A stretch of DNA of 64,000 nucleotides from Gammaproteobacteria bacterium. GTDB taxonomy: Bacteria > Pseudomonadota > Gammaproteobacteria > HK1. The notes under the pieces were generated by a model. It did no database searches and was not told the DNA's origin. It saw only the letters and a list, made by a program, of their open reading frames with translations. The translations under genes were made by a program, and so were the position numbers. The DNA is taken from contig WLWT01000001.1 of the NCBI GenBank assembly GCA_012103455.1, positions 1,412,001 to 1,476,000 on the forward strand, given 5' to 3'. This document shows, piece by piece, positions 45,460 through 53,619 of this stretch. Each line of letters begins with the position of its first letter. Positions within the stretch are counted from its first letter, which is position 1.

Positions 45460-46107
45460 ATGAAAATAGCTGTTGCACAGCATAAGGGAGGAGTAGGTAA
45501 AACTACTCTAGCAACTCATGTGGCAGGCTTACTGTCCGAAGATGACTTGAAGAAACTACTCCTCATTGACTGTGACAGCCAAGGTGACTCTTTCCGATTT
45601 TATACCGGAAGGCTGCCAGAAGAAGAGCAAGAAATTGACACAGATATGAATGACGTAGATGTTCTTTGGAACCTAGAGAGAGCCAGCCTATCTACGAGTG
45701 GAGCATACGCTGAATACGACAATATTGTTGTTGATATCGATACTCGAATTCAAAATGCACTACAAGTTATAACTGAGTTATCACCTGATATAATTCTGAT
45801 TCCTGTTGATGACCAATACTTATCGCTAAGTCATTTAAAAGATGCTCTTAGCTTAATTCACTCAATAGAAGGAGTTGTGAGCTATCCTGCAGTGGTCAAG
45901 ATTGTTCAAATGGGAGCAGATCATGATCTGGAGTCAATTCTAGCTCCTATGACGGACTTACCGAGTAGTCTCTACATTGGATATGGTCTACCTTATTTGA
46001 GAAAGGCGTTTAACGAATCGTTAAGCAAGTGTAAGTTGATTTGGAATTTGAATGAGGAATATTATTCAATTAATAAATTAATAGATGAGGTGATTAGCTA
46101 TGAGTAA
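45460..46107 (+). CDS. ParA/MinD-family ATPase in an integron cassette
   Basis: 215 residues, AT-rich. Deviant Walker A KGGVGKTTLATHVAGLL at residues 9-25, LLLIDCDSQGDS (Walker A' region), NIVVDIDTRIQNAL (Walker B) and LIPVDDQYLSLSHLKDAL. ParA proteins dimerise on ATP and bind DNA non-specifically to position cargo. Here the gene overlaps a small downstream partner by 8 bp, as parA-parB pairs do, but it sits alone in a cassette rather than on a plasmid backbone. No N-terminal HTH is present, as in the short ParA subgroup. The upstream region has an AT-rich -10-like TATATAAAAT, so it may carry its own promoter. Confidence 0.9.
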   Translation: MKIAVAQHKGGVGKTTLATHVAGLLSEDDLKKLLLIDCDSQGDSFRFYTGRLPEEEQEIDTDMNDVDVLWNLERASLSTSGAYAEYDNIVVDIDTRIQNALQVITELSPDIILIPVDDQYLSLSHLKDALSLIHSIEGVVSYPAVVKIVQMGADHDLESILAPMTDLPSSLYIGYGLPYLRKAFNESLSKCKLIWNLNEEYYSINKLIDEVISYE

Positions 46108-46351
46108 TGAAAATCATACCAACTACATAAAAGCTATTTCTAAAGGCCCTAAACTTCAAAGAAATATTGAAAATGATATACTTTCTGTGTCTTTAGATGA
46201 GCAATCTTTAAAGCTAATTAAAGACATAAAAAGCTTCATGGAGTGGGACGTAGATACAGCAATAAATAGTGCGATCACATACTTTTATAAAACAGGTGAA
46301 TCTGATGATGTAAAAGATAATGATGTTGGTGAATTTGCTGTAAAAAAATAA
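46100..46351 (+). CDS. Small putative ribbon-helix-helix partner of the ParA-like ATPase
   Basis: 83 residues. The middle reads DILSVSLDEQSLKLIKDIKSF followed by VDTAINSAITYFYKTGE: a short strand and two helices spaced like a CopG/ribbon-helix-helix DNA-binding protein. The charged N terminus (KAISKGPKLQRN) could be the ParA-stimulating tail of a partition partner, as in short-ParA systems. Start ATG overlaps the ATPase end. The family is not recognised beyond this. Confidence 0.72.
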   Translation: MSNENHTNYIKAISKGPKLQRNIENDILSVSLDEQSLKLIKDIKSFMEWDVDTAINSAITYFYKTGESDDVKDNDVGEFAVKK

Positions 46352-46487
46352 ACTTCACGCCAACGTTCAAGAACAAGCAGCGGATCTCAAAAGCAATCGA
46401 GAAGAATCAGCTTGACGAAAAATACTATATAATTCTTATTCATCGTGCACTCAAATCTTTCTGTGAAGTCATACATAGCAAACATTA

Positions 46488-46943
46488 ATGAGTAGAAATA
46501 CATATTTCCTTGTCACATCGATTCTTCAGAATAGCAATAATAGTAAGCAGAAAATAGGTCAAAGAATAGCGTATCATCTTGGCTTAAATCCTGGGCCAAG
46601 AGGTGCTGATGATGGTATCGACGGCTTTTTTGAAAGTGAAGATGGTACGAAGATACATTTCCAGTCAAAGCTCAGAAGCACAAAACTAGATAGGTCTGAC
46701 GCGCGTGAATATTTTTCGGATATTGGCTTTCATCAAGCTGACATAAGTATCATGCTGTCAGGTGTTGGCTTCAAGGAAACCTTTGAAGAAAGGCTATTTG
46801 GTCATAAATCCATTAAAAATGTTGAAATCCACTTACTTGAGCTAAGAGATATTTTTGAGAAAACAGAGGCTTACTCAGAAGCATGTCAATCTGTTCCAGA
46901 ATTACGCTATCTTGAACAAGGAATAAAAGACGAAATCGACTAA
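46488..46943 (+). CDS. Putative Mrr-like PD-(D/E)XK nuclease in an integron cassette
   Basis: 151 residues. Residues around 31-65 read GLNPGPRGADDGIDGFFESE, then GTKIHFQSKL: an Asp (GADDGIDG), about 12 residues, then Q-x-K, which is the variant PD-(D/E)XK core of Mrr-type restriction nucleases (D...QxK). It is followed by a helix (SDAREYFSDIGFHQADI) and a strand (ISIMLSGVGF). No DNA-recognition domain is seen, so it is either a subunit or a small stand-alone enzyme. It lies in the same cassette as the ParA-like ATPase, 136 bp downstream of the RHH-like gene. The assignment rests on motif spacing only. Confidence 0.6.
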   Translation: MSRNTYFLVTSILQNSNNSKQKIGQRIAYHLGLNPGPRGADDGIDGFFESEDGTKIHFQSKLRSTKLDRSDAREYFSDIGFHQADISIMLSGVGFKETFEERLFGHKSIKNVEIHLLELRDIFEKTEAYSEACQSVPELRYLEQGIKDEID

Positions 46944-46953
46944 TTTGCAAGAA

Positions 46954-47014
46954 GCCTAACAAAAATCCCCAGCGGACAACGCCTGCGGCGCTGCCGCTGA
47001 AATTGGCGTTGAGC
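46954..47014 (+). other. Integron attC recombination site 2
   Basis: 61 bp from GCCTAAC to GTTGAGC. The inner arms CAGCGG and CCGCTG pair, with an extra A beside the first arm. It ends the cassette that holds the three AT-rich genes above; recombination between sites 1 and 2 would release about 1.6 kb. Confidence 0.82.
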
Positions 47015-47033
47015 GCTTCACTACGGAGTAAAA

Positions 47034-47189
47034 ATGCAACTTCATCATTACGAGCAGTATTATAAGTTTTATCTCAACTCAGAAGAGAGAAAAGATATAG
47101 ATGAAGAAAATGCTAAAAAAGGGTATGGAATACCAGCAGGATCAACTGTTAAACCACCTCCCCTAGAACAATGTAAAGAGCACCTCTAA
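47034..47189 (+). CDS. Small hypothetical cassette protein
   Basis: 51 codons beginning 20 bp after attC 2, with GGAGTAAAA before the ATG. The product is hydrophilic (MQLHHYEQYYKFYLNSEERK) and of unknown family. Position immediately after an attC is the usual place for a cassette gene; no third attC is visible, so this cassette is probably truncated by the IS5-like relic that follows. Confidence 0.55.
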   Translation: MQLHHYEQYYKFYLNSEERKDIDEENAKKGYGIPAGSTVKPPPLEQCKEHL

Positions 47190-47336
47190 AATTCAAGAAT
47201 AAGCTCCATTTCTATCCACATGACTTTGGGATTTTTCAGTCAGCCTCGAATGACGACTCCTGCATGCCGGATTTCGCGTTTCTCAGCTTCGATAGGCCGA
47301 CTTTTCCAGTCCAAAAAGGGTCATTTTCCCTTTTTC

Positions 47337-47582
47337 TCAGATTGCAGACATAGCTCTCCCGCACAAAGTCACCAAGCGTCTCATGTTATACACCCTGTTT
47401 ATCATGCCAACCTTCACTTCGGTACGCGCAAGCCTTATCACTGGTGAGTAAAGCCCACCTTGCTCATGGATCAGTGACCCCAAAACGGGCTCGACTCTAG
47501 CACGGACTTTTGCACGCCTAGCATTCGACTTCTTGCTGCGCTGCGATAGCGGATGATGCCTATTGCCTTTTTTGTGAACATT
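47337..47582 (-). pseudogene. IS5-family transposase C-terminal fragment
   Basis: One open frame reads GNRHHPLSQRSKKSNARRAK, then VRARVEPVLGSLIHEQG and RTEVKVGMINRVYNMRRL, the C-terminal DDE region of IS5-type transposases (R-x-R-V-E-x-x-F-G and K-x-x-x-x-x-x-x-Y-N-x-R-R). The first two thirds and the element ends are missing. It closes the mobile region on the right. The stretch 47190-47336 has nothing recognisable. Confidence 0.8.
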
Positions 47583-47642
47583 GATATTTATTTATGTTAT
47601 TCAAAACGACCCGATCTGCTGCTTTGGTCTAAATTGATTTTT

Positions 47643-48395
47643 CTACAGCCTCGTTAATGGCACGGATGGATATTGGCCAGAGCGTGTTCCAGGAATCGGC
47701 GCGTTGTCTTTAGCATGGTAAGTGAAGGCGACCGAATACTTGGTCACATCCGTACAGTTCATACCGGCCGCATGGAACACGCGACAATGGAAGAATAGAG
47801 CATCCCCTGGATCCAGATTGACCGCTACTGCTTTTTCTATCAGAGCTTTGTTTTCCTCCAATTCCTTACGCAAAAATAAGTCACGATCAAGACACCCTCT
47901 ATCCAATGTGAGCAAATGGCTACCAGGAATGATCCATAAGCCGCCATTGGCTTCACGTTCGTACCCCAAAGCCAGCCAAATTGAGACCAACTCCGGCGTA
48001 TCGAATGACCAATAGCGGATATCCTGATGCCACATAGTCGAACTGCTGAAGCCCGGCATTTTGGTCATGATGCAATTGTGGTGACATTGAGATAAAAGCA
48101 CCTCCTCTGTCCTGAGCATGGCTTGGAGGTGCGCGCGAACGCCGTCACTGGTGGCCCATCTCCTAAAGACGGTGTCGCGTGAGTACGCGCTAAGCAAACG
48201 CCTCGGCGTATTGCCCCCTTCTGCGCCGCGATTTGCCGGAGATCCTTGGTAGCCCACATCAGCTTCGAACTCAGCCGGTCCTTGCAGAGGATTTAGTGCA
48301 TCCTTGATGCACCGGCGCATCGCTTCACACCAATCCGCTTTAGCTAAACCTGGCACCACGAGAAACCCGTCGCGCTCGAATCGGCTAATGGACAT
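47643..48395 (-). CDS. Phytanoyl-CoA dioxygenase (PhyH) family protein
   Basis: About 250 residues from the ATG at 48395. It has the PhyH double-stranded beta-helix with Fe(II)/2-oxoglutarate ligands: MWHQDIRYWSF (H-x-D), FFHCRVFHAAGMN (distal His) and the following SVAFTYHA; LWIIPGSHLLTL is the typical PGSH strand. The N terminus (FERDGFLVVPGLA) is the standard opening. PhyH enzymes hydroxylate or demethylate diverse small molecules. A longer frame to 48605 exists without homology-like features. Confidence 0.88.
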   Translation of the reverse strand: MSISRFERDGFLVVPGLAKADWCEAMRRCIKDALNPLQGPAEFEADVGYQGSPANRGAEGGNTPRRLLSAYSRDTVFRRWATSDGVRAHLQAMLRTEEVLLSQCHHNCIMTKMPGFSSSTMWHQDIRYWSFDTPELVSIWLALGYEREANGGLWIIPGSHLLTLDRGCLDRDLFLRKELEENKALIEKAVAVNLDPGDALFFHCRVFHAAGMNCTDVTKYSVAFTYHAKDNAPIPGTRSGQYPSVPLTRL

Positions 48396-48593
48396 TTCAT
48401 CAACAGCGTTCACAGCGATGTCTCTATCGTCTTCGCAATGGGCATAGAATGGGCGCTGATAGCAACGGATCCAAGCGCGCGTGATGAACTCTAGGCCACC
48501 TATAGCAACGGATGTTCGGCAACACTTGGACGTGTATTTTGTGCGGCTAGTCAAGTGGGGCTCACCGCTCGCTAACCATGGGGGGCAAGGTTC

Positions 48594-48776
48594 GGGTTTA
48601 TCCAAGTCATCGGCGCCTGCGATCAGATCCTACAAGCGATGAAGCGCGAACAACGCTATCCCGAACCCCTGGCCGATTTGAGTCCGGCGGCAGCATTTGG
48701 TCGGGCTGGCGCTGCCGAGTGGGCTCCCCGCCGCACCCAATACCGTGCCATCAATGCGCGGGAAGCAGCGCAGTAG
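48594..48776 (+). pseudogene. Possible C-terminal remnant of an unidentified gene
   Basis: A 60-codon open frame ending at TAG 48774-48776 (FIQVIGACDQILQAMKREQ, then PEPLADLSPAAAFGRAGAAE) has normal coding character but no start or upstream continuation. I do not recognise it. It lies in the gap between the PhyH gene and the TPP riboswitch. Confidence 0.35.
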
Positions 48777-48851
48777 CCAAACTCCGTGTCCAGCAAGCTG
48801 GCTGCTCGGTCTTGACCGGCCGGTCTCGCCGCAGGCAGGATCGCAGGGCAT

Positions 48852-48940
48852 TTCTGGGGGAGCTACGGCTGAGATTTCACCCTACGGGTGATTACCCTTC
48901 GAACCTGATCCGGGTAATTCCGGCGCAGGGAAAGGTGCCG
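48852..48940 (+). promoter_or_regulatory. TPP (thi-box) riboswitch
   Basis: The conserved core is present: GGGGGAGC, then GCTGAGATTTCACCC, TTACCCTTCGAACCTGATCC and GGGTAATTCCGGCGCAGGGA. The segment binds thiamine pyrophosphate in the transcript; in proteobacteria it usually blocks the ribosome-binding site or terminates. About 85 bp separate it from the start of the binding-protein gene, which it should repress when TPP is plentiful. Confidence 0.93.
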
Positions 48941-49024
48941 GTCTCATTAGATTGGCCATGTCATCGGACCATCGGTTGCCGTGTTGACCCAGCTGCGTAC
49001 ATTGGTCCAAACGGTAACTGAATC

Positions 49025-49987
49025 ATGCCCATAACATCATCTCTAAAGACATCATCTCTAAAGCGCGCTGCCCTGGCCGCATCGCTTCTCACCACCACGC
49101 CCCTCCAAGCCGCTGACAAACTGACGGTCATGTTGGATTGGTTCGTAAACCCTGATCACGGCACCCTCATCGTGGCCGAGAAGATGGGCTTTTTCAAAGA
49201 GGCCGGCCTTGAAATCGATATGCAAGAGCCGGCCAATCCGAATGACCCGCCCAAGCTGGTGGCCGCCGGTAAAGCCGATTTGGCCATTTCCTACCAGCCC
49301 CAGTTACATCTACAGGCGGCCGCCGGTTTACCCCTCTCGCGCATCGCCACGGTGGTCGCCACACCGCTCAACACCTTGCTGGTGCTCAAAGACGGCCCGA
49401 TAAAAACCATCGCCGATCTAAAGGGCCGCAAAGTGGGCTTTTCCGTGGGCGGTTTTGAGGACGCTATTTTGGGCGCCATGCTAGAGCAACACGGGCTTGA
49501 GCTGAGCGACGTGGAATTGCTCAATATCAACTTTTCCTTAAGTCCTTCCTTGCTCTCCGAACAAGTGGACGCCGTGATCGGCGCGTACCGCAATTTCGAG
49601 TTGAACCAGATGGATATCGTAGGCCGGCCGGGCCGGGCGTTCTACGTGGAAGAAGAGGGGGTGCCGGCTTATGACGAACTCATCGTGGTGGCCAACCGCA
49701 ACAAACTGAACGATCCGGCGCTCGCCCGATTCGTGCGCGCGATGGAGCGCGCCGTACAATTCCTGGTCAATCACCCCAACGAGGCGTGGACTGTCTTTAA
49801 GTCCTACAAAGCAGGCTTGGATGACGAACTCAACCGGCGGGCTTGGCGCGACACCCTGCCGCGCTTCGCCCTGCGGCCAGGGGCTTTGGATGTGGCCCGC
49901 TATGAACGCTTCGCCCAATTCGTGCTGGAGCGCGGATTAGCCAAAACCTTGCCGCCGGTGGATGCCTACACGGCAGTATTGAAATAA
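49025..49987 (+). CDS. thiY: ThiY/NMT1-like thiamine-precursor ABC substrate-binding protein
   Basis: 320 residues with a signal peptide ending PLQAADKL. The NMT1/THI5-like fold is clear: LTVMLDWFVNPDHGTLIVAEKMGFFKEAGL, PANPNDPPKLVAAGKADLAISYQ, LKGRKVGFSVGGFED, VDAVIGAYRNFEL and a C-terminal helical tail. ThiY binds formylaminopyrimidine for thiamine salvage through ThiXZ; the TPP riboswitch upstream supports a thiamine-related ligand. Neither permease nor ATPase gene follows. The N terminus contains a 15-bp direct repeat (SSLKTSSLK). The TAA stop lies in the target duplication of MITE-A copy 6. Confidence 0.92.
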   Translation: MPITSSLKTSSLKRAALAASLLTTTPLQAADKLTVMLDWFVNPDHGTLIVAEKMGFFKEAGLEIDMQEPANPNDPPKLVAAGKADLAISYQPQLHLQAAAGLPLSRIATVVATPLNTLLVLKDGPIKTIADLKGRKVGFSVGGFEDAILGAMLEQHGLELSDVELLNINFSLSPSLLSEQVDAVIGAYRNFELNQMDIVGRPGRAFYVEEEGVPAYDELIVVANRNKLNDPALARFVRAMERAVQFLVNHPNEAWTVFKSYKAGLDDELNRRAWRDTLPRFALRPGALDVARYERFAQFVLERGLAKTLPPVDAYTAVLK

Positions 49988-50127
49988 GGGCGCCTCTAAA
50001 AATGCACTTTTTCCGCGATTGCGGCGTCGGCTCCGTGCTCCAATCCTCAGGTATCACCTATACACTGCGGTTCTGCGCGCGGTGCCTCCTTGCACTCACG
50101 AAAAAATTACTATTTTTAAAGGTGCCC
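49988..50127. repeat. MITE-A copy 6, inserted at the stop codon of the ThiY-like gene
   Basis: 140 bp, flanked by ATAA on both sides (49984-49987 and 50128-50131). The left ATAA contains the stop codon TAA of the preceding gene, so the insertion kept the stop. If further thi transporter genes once followed, the element now separates them. Confidence 0.95.
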
Positions 50128-50135
50128 ATAATCAT

Positions 50136-51170
50136 CTATGGCACGCCCATACCGGAGCAAACCGAATAAATCCGGGCCGCGTTGTCGTGAAACAGCGCCG
50201 CTTTCTCCTCGGCGCTGCACCCTTCGGCGATTCGTTTAAAAGAATTCCACAACACCGCATAAGAGCAACTTCTCTTATCCACGGGGAAGTTGCTCTCGAA
50301 CATACACCTGTCGGTACCGAACAGGTCGATCATGTGCAGGTAATAATCCCTAGTCACCGCCGCCAACTGCTCGGAGGTGGGCGGTTTATCCGCCTTGTGA
50401 AAACCGAAACCGTTCACCGGCATGACCAGGCCACCGAGTTTCGGATAGACATTAGGACAAGTGGCCAACTCCGCTACGGCTTTTTTCCAATAGCGCAATA
50501 TCGCCTCGCGTTGGCCGGCATACGGCCCTATACCCAAGACCCCACCGAAGTGATCGAATATGATCGGTTGCTCGGGAAATGCGCGGGCCAGTTCGGTCAG
50601 CTCCGGGATCTGCGGGTGATACAGCCATGCATCGAAGGTCATACCCCGTTGACCCAGCTCAGCAAATCCTTCACGGAACGTTTTGTCGGCCAACATGCGC
50701 TCGGTGGGATTGGTGTGAGAACCCTTAACAGCACTGCTCGGGTCCCAGGCGCAAGCATGGCGGATGCCACGAAAACGGTCACTCGCCGCGGCGTGCGCAT
50801 CCAATACCGGTCCCACCGCCGCGCCCAAATTCAGATCGGCAAAGCCGACGATGGCGGCGCACGCCCGGATGGCGCCATACATGCCACTCGCGCACATGGC
50901 GGCCACGCCGTTGGCGAATTCCGTCTCCCCAACCGGCCGCAAGGCCTTCGGTCCATCGCACCGGTACATGGCCATGCATTCCATGAACACGGTGGCAACG
51001 ACGTTGTGCCCGCTACCGGTATCGGCCAACAACTCATCTAACAGATAGCGGTGGGCCGGATGGTGCGAAGCCCCCGTGGTGTCCCAAAGATGGTGATGCG
51101 GATCGCAGATCGGCAGGTGAGGCTCGATGATGGCCTCCGTTACCTGCTCATGCCATTCGGTCGTTCTCAT
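50136..51170 (-). CDS. Amidohydrolase 2 family TIM-barrel hydrolase
   Basis: About 344 residues from the ATG at 51170. It has the amidohydrolase-2 pattern: ICDPHHHLWD (H-x-H metal site at strand 1), FMECMAMYRCDG, FRGIRHACAWDP, IIFDHFGGVLG (later His/Asp) and FESNFPVDKRSCSY (catalytic Asp region). Members include lactonases such as 2-pyrone-4,6-dicarboxylate hydrolase and aromatic decarboxylases; the H-x-H opening with DPHHHLWD is common in lactonase-type members. A role in aromatic breakdown with the pca genes 6 kb away is possible but not shown. Confidence 0.88.
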   Translation of the reverse strand: MRTTEWHEQVTEAIIEPHLPICDPHHHLWDTTGASHHPAHRYLLDELLADTGSGHNVVATVFMECMAMYRCDGPKALRPVGETEFANGVAAMCASGMYGAIRACAAIVGFADLNLGAAVGPVLDAHAAASDRFRGIRHACAWDPSSAVKGSHTNPTERMLADKTFREGFAELGQRGMTFDAWLYHPQIPELTELARAFPEQPIIFDHFGGVLGIGPYAGQREAILRYWKKAVAELATCPNVYPKLGGLVMPVNGFGFHKADKPPTSEQLAAVTRDYYLHMIDLFGTDRCMFESNFPVDKRSCSYAVLWNSFKRIAEGCSAEEKAALFHDNAARIYSVCSGMGVP

Positions 51171-51480
51171 GAATACCCGTCCCCGCAAAAACGATTACGT
51201 GAGCCGCATTGCGCCGGATATCCTACGCGGCGCCAGGATAATATGCTCCACCCTTGCACTCGAACTATGGACGTAAACGCGCCGCCGCCGCCAGTGTCGA
51301 TCTGCACTGCGTTTACCGCACGTTGGATCCGGCACTCAAAGCCGATGATGCCGTGCAGTACGCCCGTATCAATGAGACCGGCATCAGCGTCACCGGTATG
51401 CCGCGCGACGGTGGGGCAGATATCACCTTCAAGCGCCCGCTTGGCGGCCTGGCGCAAGCAACCTGGGCGAGGACATAGCC
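51171..51480. other. Divergent-side gap with an unexplained open frame
   Basis: No gene is certain here. A plus-strand frame (51254-51478) reads SVDLHCVYRTLDPALKADDA and INETGISVTGMPRDGG, which has coding character and stops 2 bp before the deiminase start; I could not identify it and it lacks a convincing start. Promoters for both flanking genes must lie here. Confidence 0.4.
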
Positions 51481-52590
51481 ATGATCAGCAGACGCCGCTT
51501 CCTGGGCCGTTCGGGTGTTATGTTGGCCGGTGCCGCCAGCGCCACCCTGATCCATGGCCACGAAGATCACGGTCCCATCGTGACCAACTGGTTCATGCCC
51601 GATGAAGGCGCCGAGCACGAACGCACATGGATGGCTTTCGCCACCGACGAGGCTATTTGGGGGCCAGAGCTGGTTCCAGAAGTACAGCGCAACTTGGCTC
51701 TGATCGCCAACACCATCGTACGCTACGAGCCGGTCACCATGCTGGTCAGGCCGCAGGACGCCGCCACCGCCCGCGAGCTAGCCGAGCCGGCGGTGGAATT
51801 GGTGCCCTGGCCGTTGAATGATCTGTGGATGCGCGACACCGGTCCACTCTTTGTACTGAGCGACCGCGGCGGGCGCGGCGCGGTGGATTTCAATTTCAAC
51901 GGCTGGGGCGGCAAACAAGTCCATAGCGCCGACGCGCGAGTGGCCACTTTCGTCGCCCGCCGCTCCGGGACACCACTGCTGACAACGGCGCTGGTGTTGG
52001 AAGGCGGTGGTATTGAAGTGGACGGAGAAGGCACCGCCATCCTTACGGAAAGCTGCGTATTAAACGCCAACCGCAATCCGGGATGGAGCAAAGACGAGGT
52101 AAGCGATGAGCTGTCCGAACTACTCGGATTGGACAACTTCATTTGGCTGCCAGGGATCCGAGGCGAAGACATCACTGACGGCCATGTGGACTTCTACGCC
52201 CGTTTCGCCGGCCCCGGCACTGTCGTCGCCGGCTACGAACCGGACCCGTCCGCATTCGACCACGAGGTGACTGAGCGGCACCTGGCTATTTTGCGGCACA
52301 CTACCGGCAGACACGGTCAACCGCTGGATGTAGTGGTGCTGGAGGCGCCGGCCACATTGCGCCAAAATGCCGCACCCGGTGAGTTCGCGGCGGGGTATCT
52401 GGGCTATTACGTGTGCAACGGCGCCGTGCTCATGCAAGAGTTCGGCGACTCAAGAGCCGACAGCGCAGCGCAAGCGACGCTGCAACAGCTCTACCCGGAC
52501 CGGCGTGTTATCGCGCTTAACGTCGATGGTATCGCCGCTGGCGGCGGCAGCATTCACTGCGCCACGCAACAACAACCCAAAGCGCTATAA
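51481..52590 (+). CDS. Agmatine deiminase-family protein with Tat signal
   Basis: 369 residues. It opens with a twin-arginine signal (SRRRFLGRSGVMLAGAASA), so it is exported folded. The guanidino-group-modifying catalytic residues of the AguA/PAD_porph family are visible: LWMRDTGPLF (Asp pair), LEGGGIEVDGEGT (Glu), TDGHVDFYARF (His, Asp) and the nucleophilic Cys in GGGSIHCATQQ near residue 359. Such enzymes convert agmatine or peptidyl-arginine to citrulline-type products and ammonia. A Tat-exported copy in the periplasm is less usual than the cytoplasmic AguA. Confidence 0.9.
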   Translation: MISRRRFLGRSGVMLAGAASATLIHGHEDHGPIVTNWFMPDEGAEHERTWMAFATDEAIWGPELVPEVQRNLALIANTIVRYEPVTMLVRPQDAATARELAEPAVELVPWPLNDLWMRDTGPLFVLSDRGGRGAVDFNFNGWGGKQVHSADARVATFVARRSGTPLLTTALVLEGGGIEVDGEGTAILTESCVLNANRNPGWSKDEVSDELSELLGLDNFIWLPGIRGEDITDGHVDFYARFAGPGTVVAGYEPDPSAFDHEVTERHLAILRHTTGRHGQPLDVVVLEAPATLRQNAAPGEFAAGYLGYYVCNGAVLMQEFGDSRADSAAQATLQQLYPDRRVIALNVDGIAAGGGSIHCATQQQPKAL

Positions 52591-52622
52591 GCCCCGGCCC
52601 TATAGTCCAGGCATGTCCAGAC

Positions 52623-53129
52623 ATGAACCCGCCTACCGCCCAGCCGGACGCCCTGCTCATCGGCGGCGCCAACGGCTCGGGTAAAACAACGTTCGCCCGC
52701 CAGTTCCTGCACGAAGTGTATCCACACGCCGAGTTCCTTAACTCCGATGAGATCCAATGGGAAACCGGCGCTTTCGCCCACCCCGTCGCGGCGGGCCGGG
52801 AACTGCTGCGCCGGCTGGCAACCTTAGAGCGCACTGGGCACAGCTTCGCGGTAGAAACCACGCTCTCCTCCCTTAACTATACGGGGCGGCTACAAAGGTG
52901 GGCGCAGCGGGGTTACAGGACCACGGTTCATTTCATTGAAGTGCCGTCCGCGGCGTTCGCCATGGCACGGGTCGCCGCTGGTGGTCACCATGTCGCCGAT
53001 AGCGACGTGCGCCGGCGCTTCGAGCGCGGGATAAGGTTGTTTCAGGACTCTTACAAGCGACGGGCGCTACAGTGGTATCATTGGTTCAGCGACGATAGAG
53101 GCTTACGTCTTGTCGAGAAAAGCGAATAA
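52623..53129 (+). CDS. Zeta-toxin-like P-loop kinase
   Basis: 168 residues. Walker A is GGANGSGKTTFARQFL at about 14-29, followed by EFLNSDEIQWE, RTGHSFAVETTLSS (as in the FxxETTxS of zeta-type kinases) and a C-terminal VADSDVRRRFERGIRLF helix with the arginine finger-like DVxRRxxR. True zeta toxins phosphorylate UDP-sugars and have an epsilon antidote; this short version belongs to a wider chromosomal group whose toxicity is not established. The next small gene overlaps it by 20 bp. Confidence 0.85.
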   Translation: MNPPTAQPDALLIGGANGSGKTTFARQFLHEVYPHAEFLNSDEIQWETGAFAHPVAAGRELLRRLATLERTGHSFAVETTLSSLNYTGRLQRWAQRGYRTTVHFIEVPSAAFAMARVAAGGHHVADSDVRRRFERGIRLFQDSYKRRALQWYHWFSDDRGLRLVEKSE

Positions 53130-53334
53130 ACAACAACGCGATCGGGAGTTGGCGGCCCTGCTAAAAGCCGCAGAGCGCGCCAACTGGGATGCGCAACATG
53201 GGCCGCTCCATCTGCGCTCAGGCCGGTTTCGCCCACTACGCGAGGGCGCTGAGACGGCAGACAGTTCATCTAGCCCCCCTAGGCAGCGGCTTTCGAGCCA
53301 TCCCCATCCCCACCTGCACCACCGCGGCCACTAA
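53110..53334 (+). CDS. Small hypothetical protein overlapping the zeta-like kinase
   Basis: 74 residues from a TTG start, in another frame than the kinase end. The first half (SRKANKQQRDRELAALLKAA, then RANWDAQHGP) is helical and charged and looks genuine; the second half (SSSSPPRQRLSSHPHPHLHH) looks like degenerate sequence, so a frameshift may have altered the tail. It could be a partner or antidote for the kinase, by position only. From 53335 to 53619 nothing is recognised. Confidence 0.5.
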   Translation: MSRKANKQQRDRELAALLKAAERANWDAQHGPLHLRSGRFRPLREGAETADSSSSPPRQRLSSHPHPHLHHRGH

Positions 53335-53619
53335 AGCCGCTCAAAGCCGGAACCACCAGGTAGATTCCTAGGCATTGAAAAAAGAGGCTAGCGTTAGGGT
53401 GGGCACATACGTCAGTGTGCGCCATGGAATGACGCTGGATATTGGCCGGTATTGCAGTACGCTTCGGGCGATACTGAAGGGGCGGGTTGTATTCGTGGGA
53501 CCTATATTTGTGTCCCGGTGTATGAGCGCCAAATGTGATAGCGTGTTCCCGGCAATCTGAGCGCAACGGTACCATGACAAAGCAGGGACGCAAATGTTTT
53601 CTGGTAGAAACCCAATAGA

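Noticed and set aside
47174..47191. The end of the 51-codon cassette gene (GAGCACCTCTAAAATTC) looks like a MITE-A terminus.
   Set aside because: About 13 of 16 bases match but no second end, interior or target duplication follows; probably chance.
50019..51041. A long plus-strand open frame across the amidohydrolase gene.
   Set aside because: It is the antisense of a well-supported gene and begins inside MITE-A copy 6.
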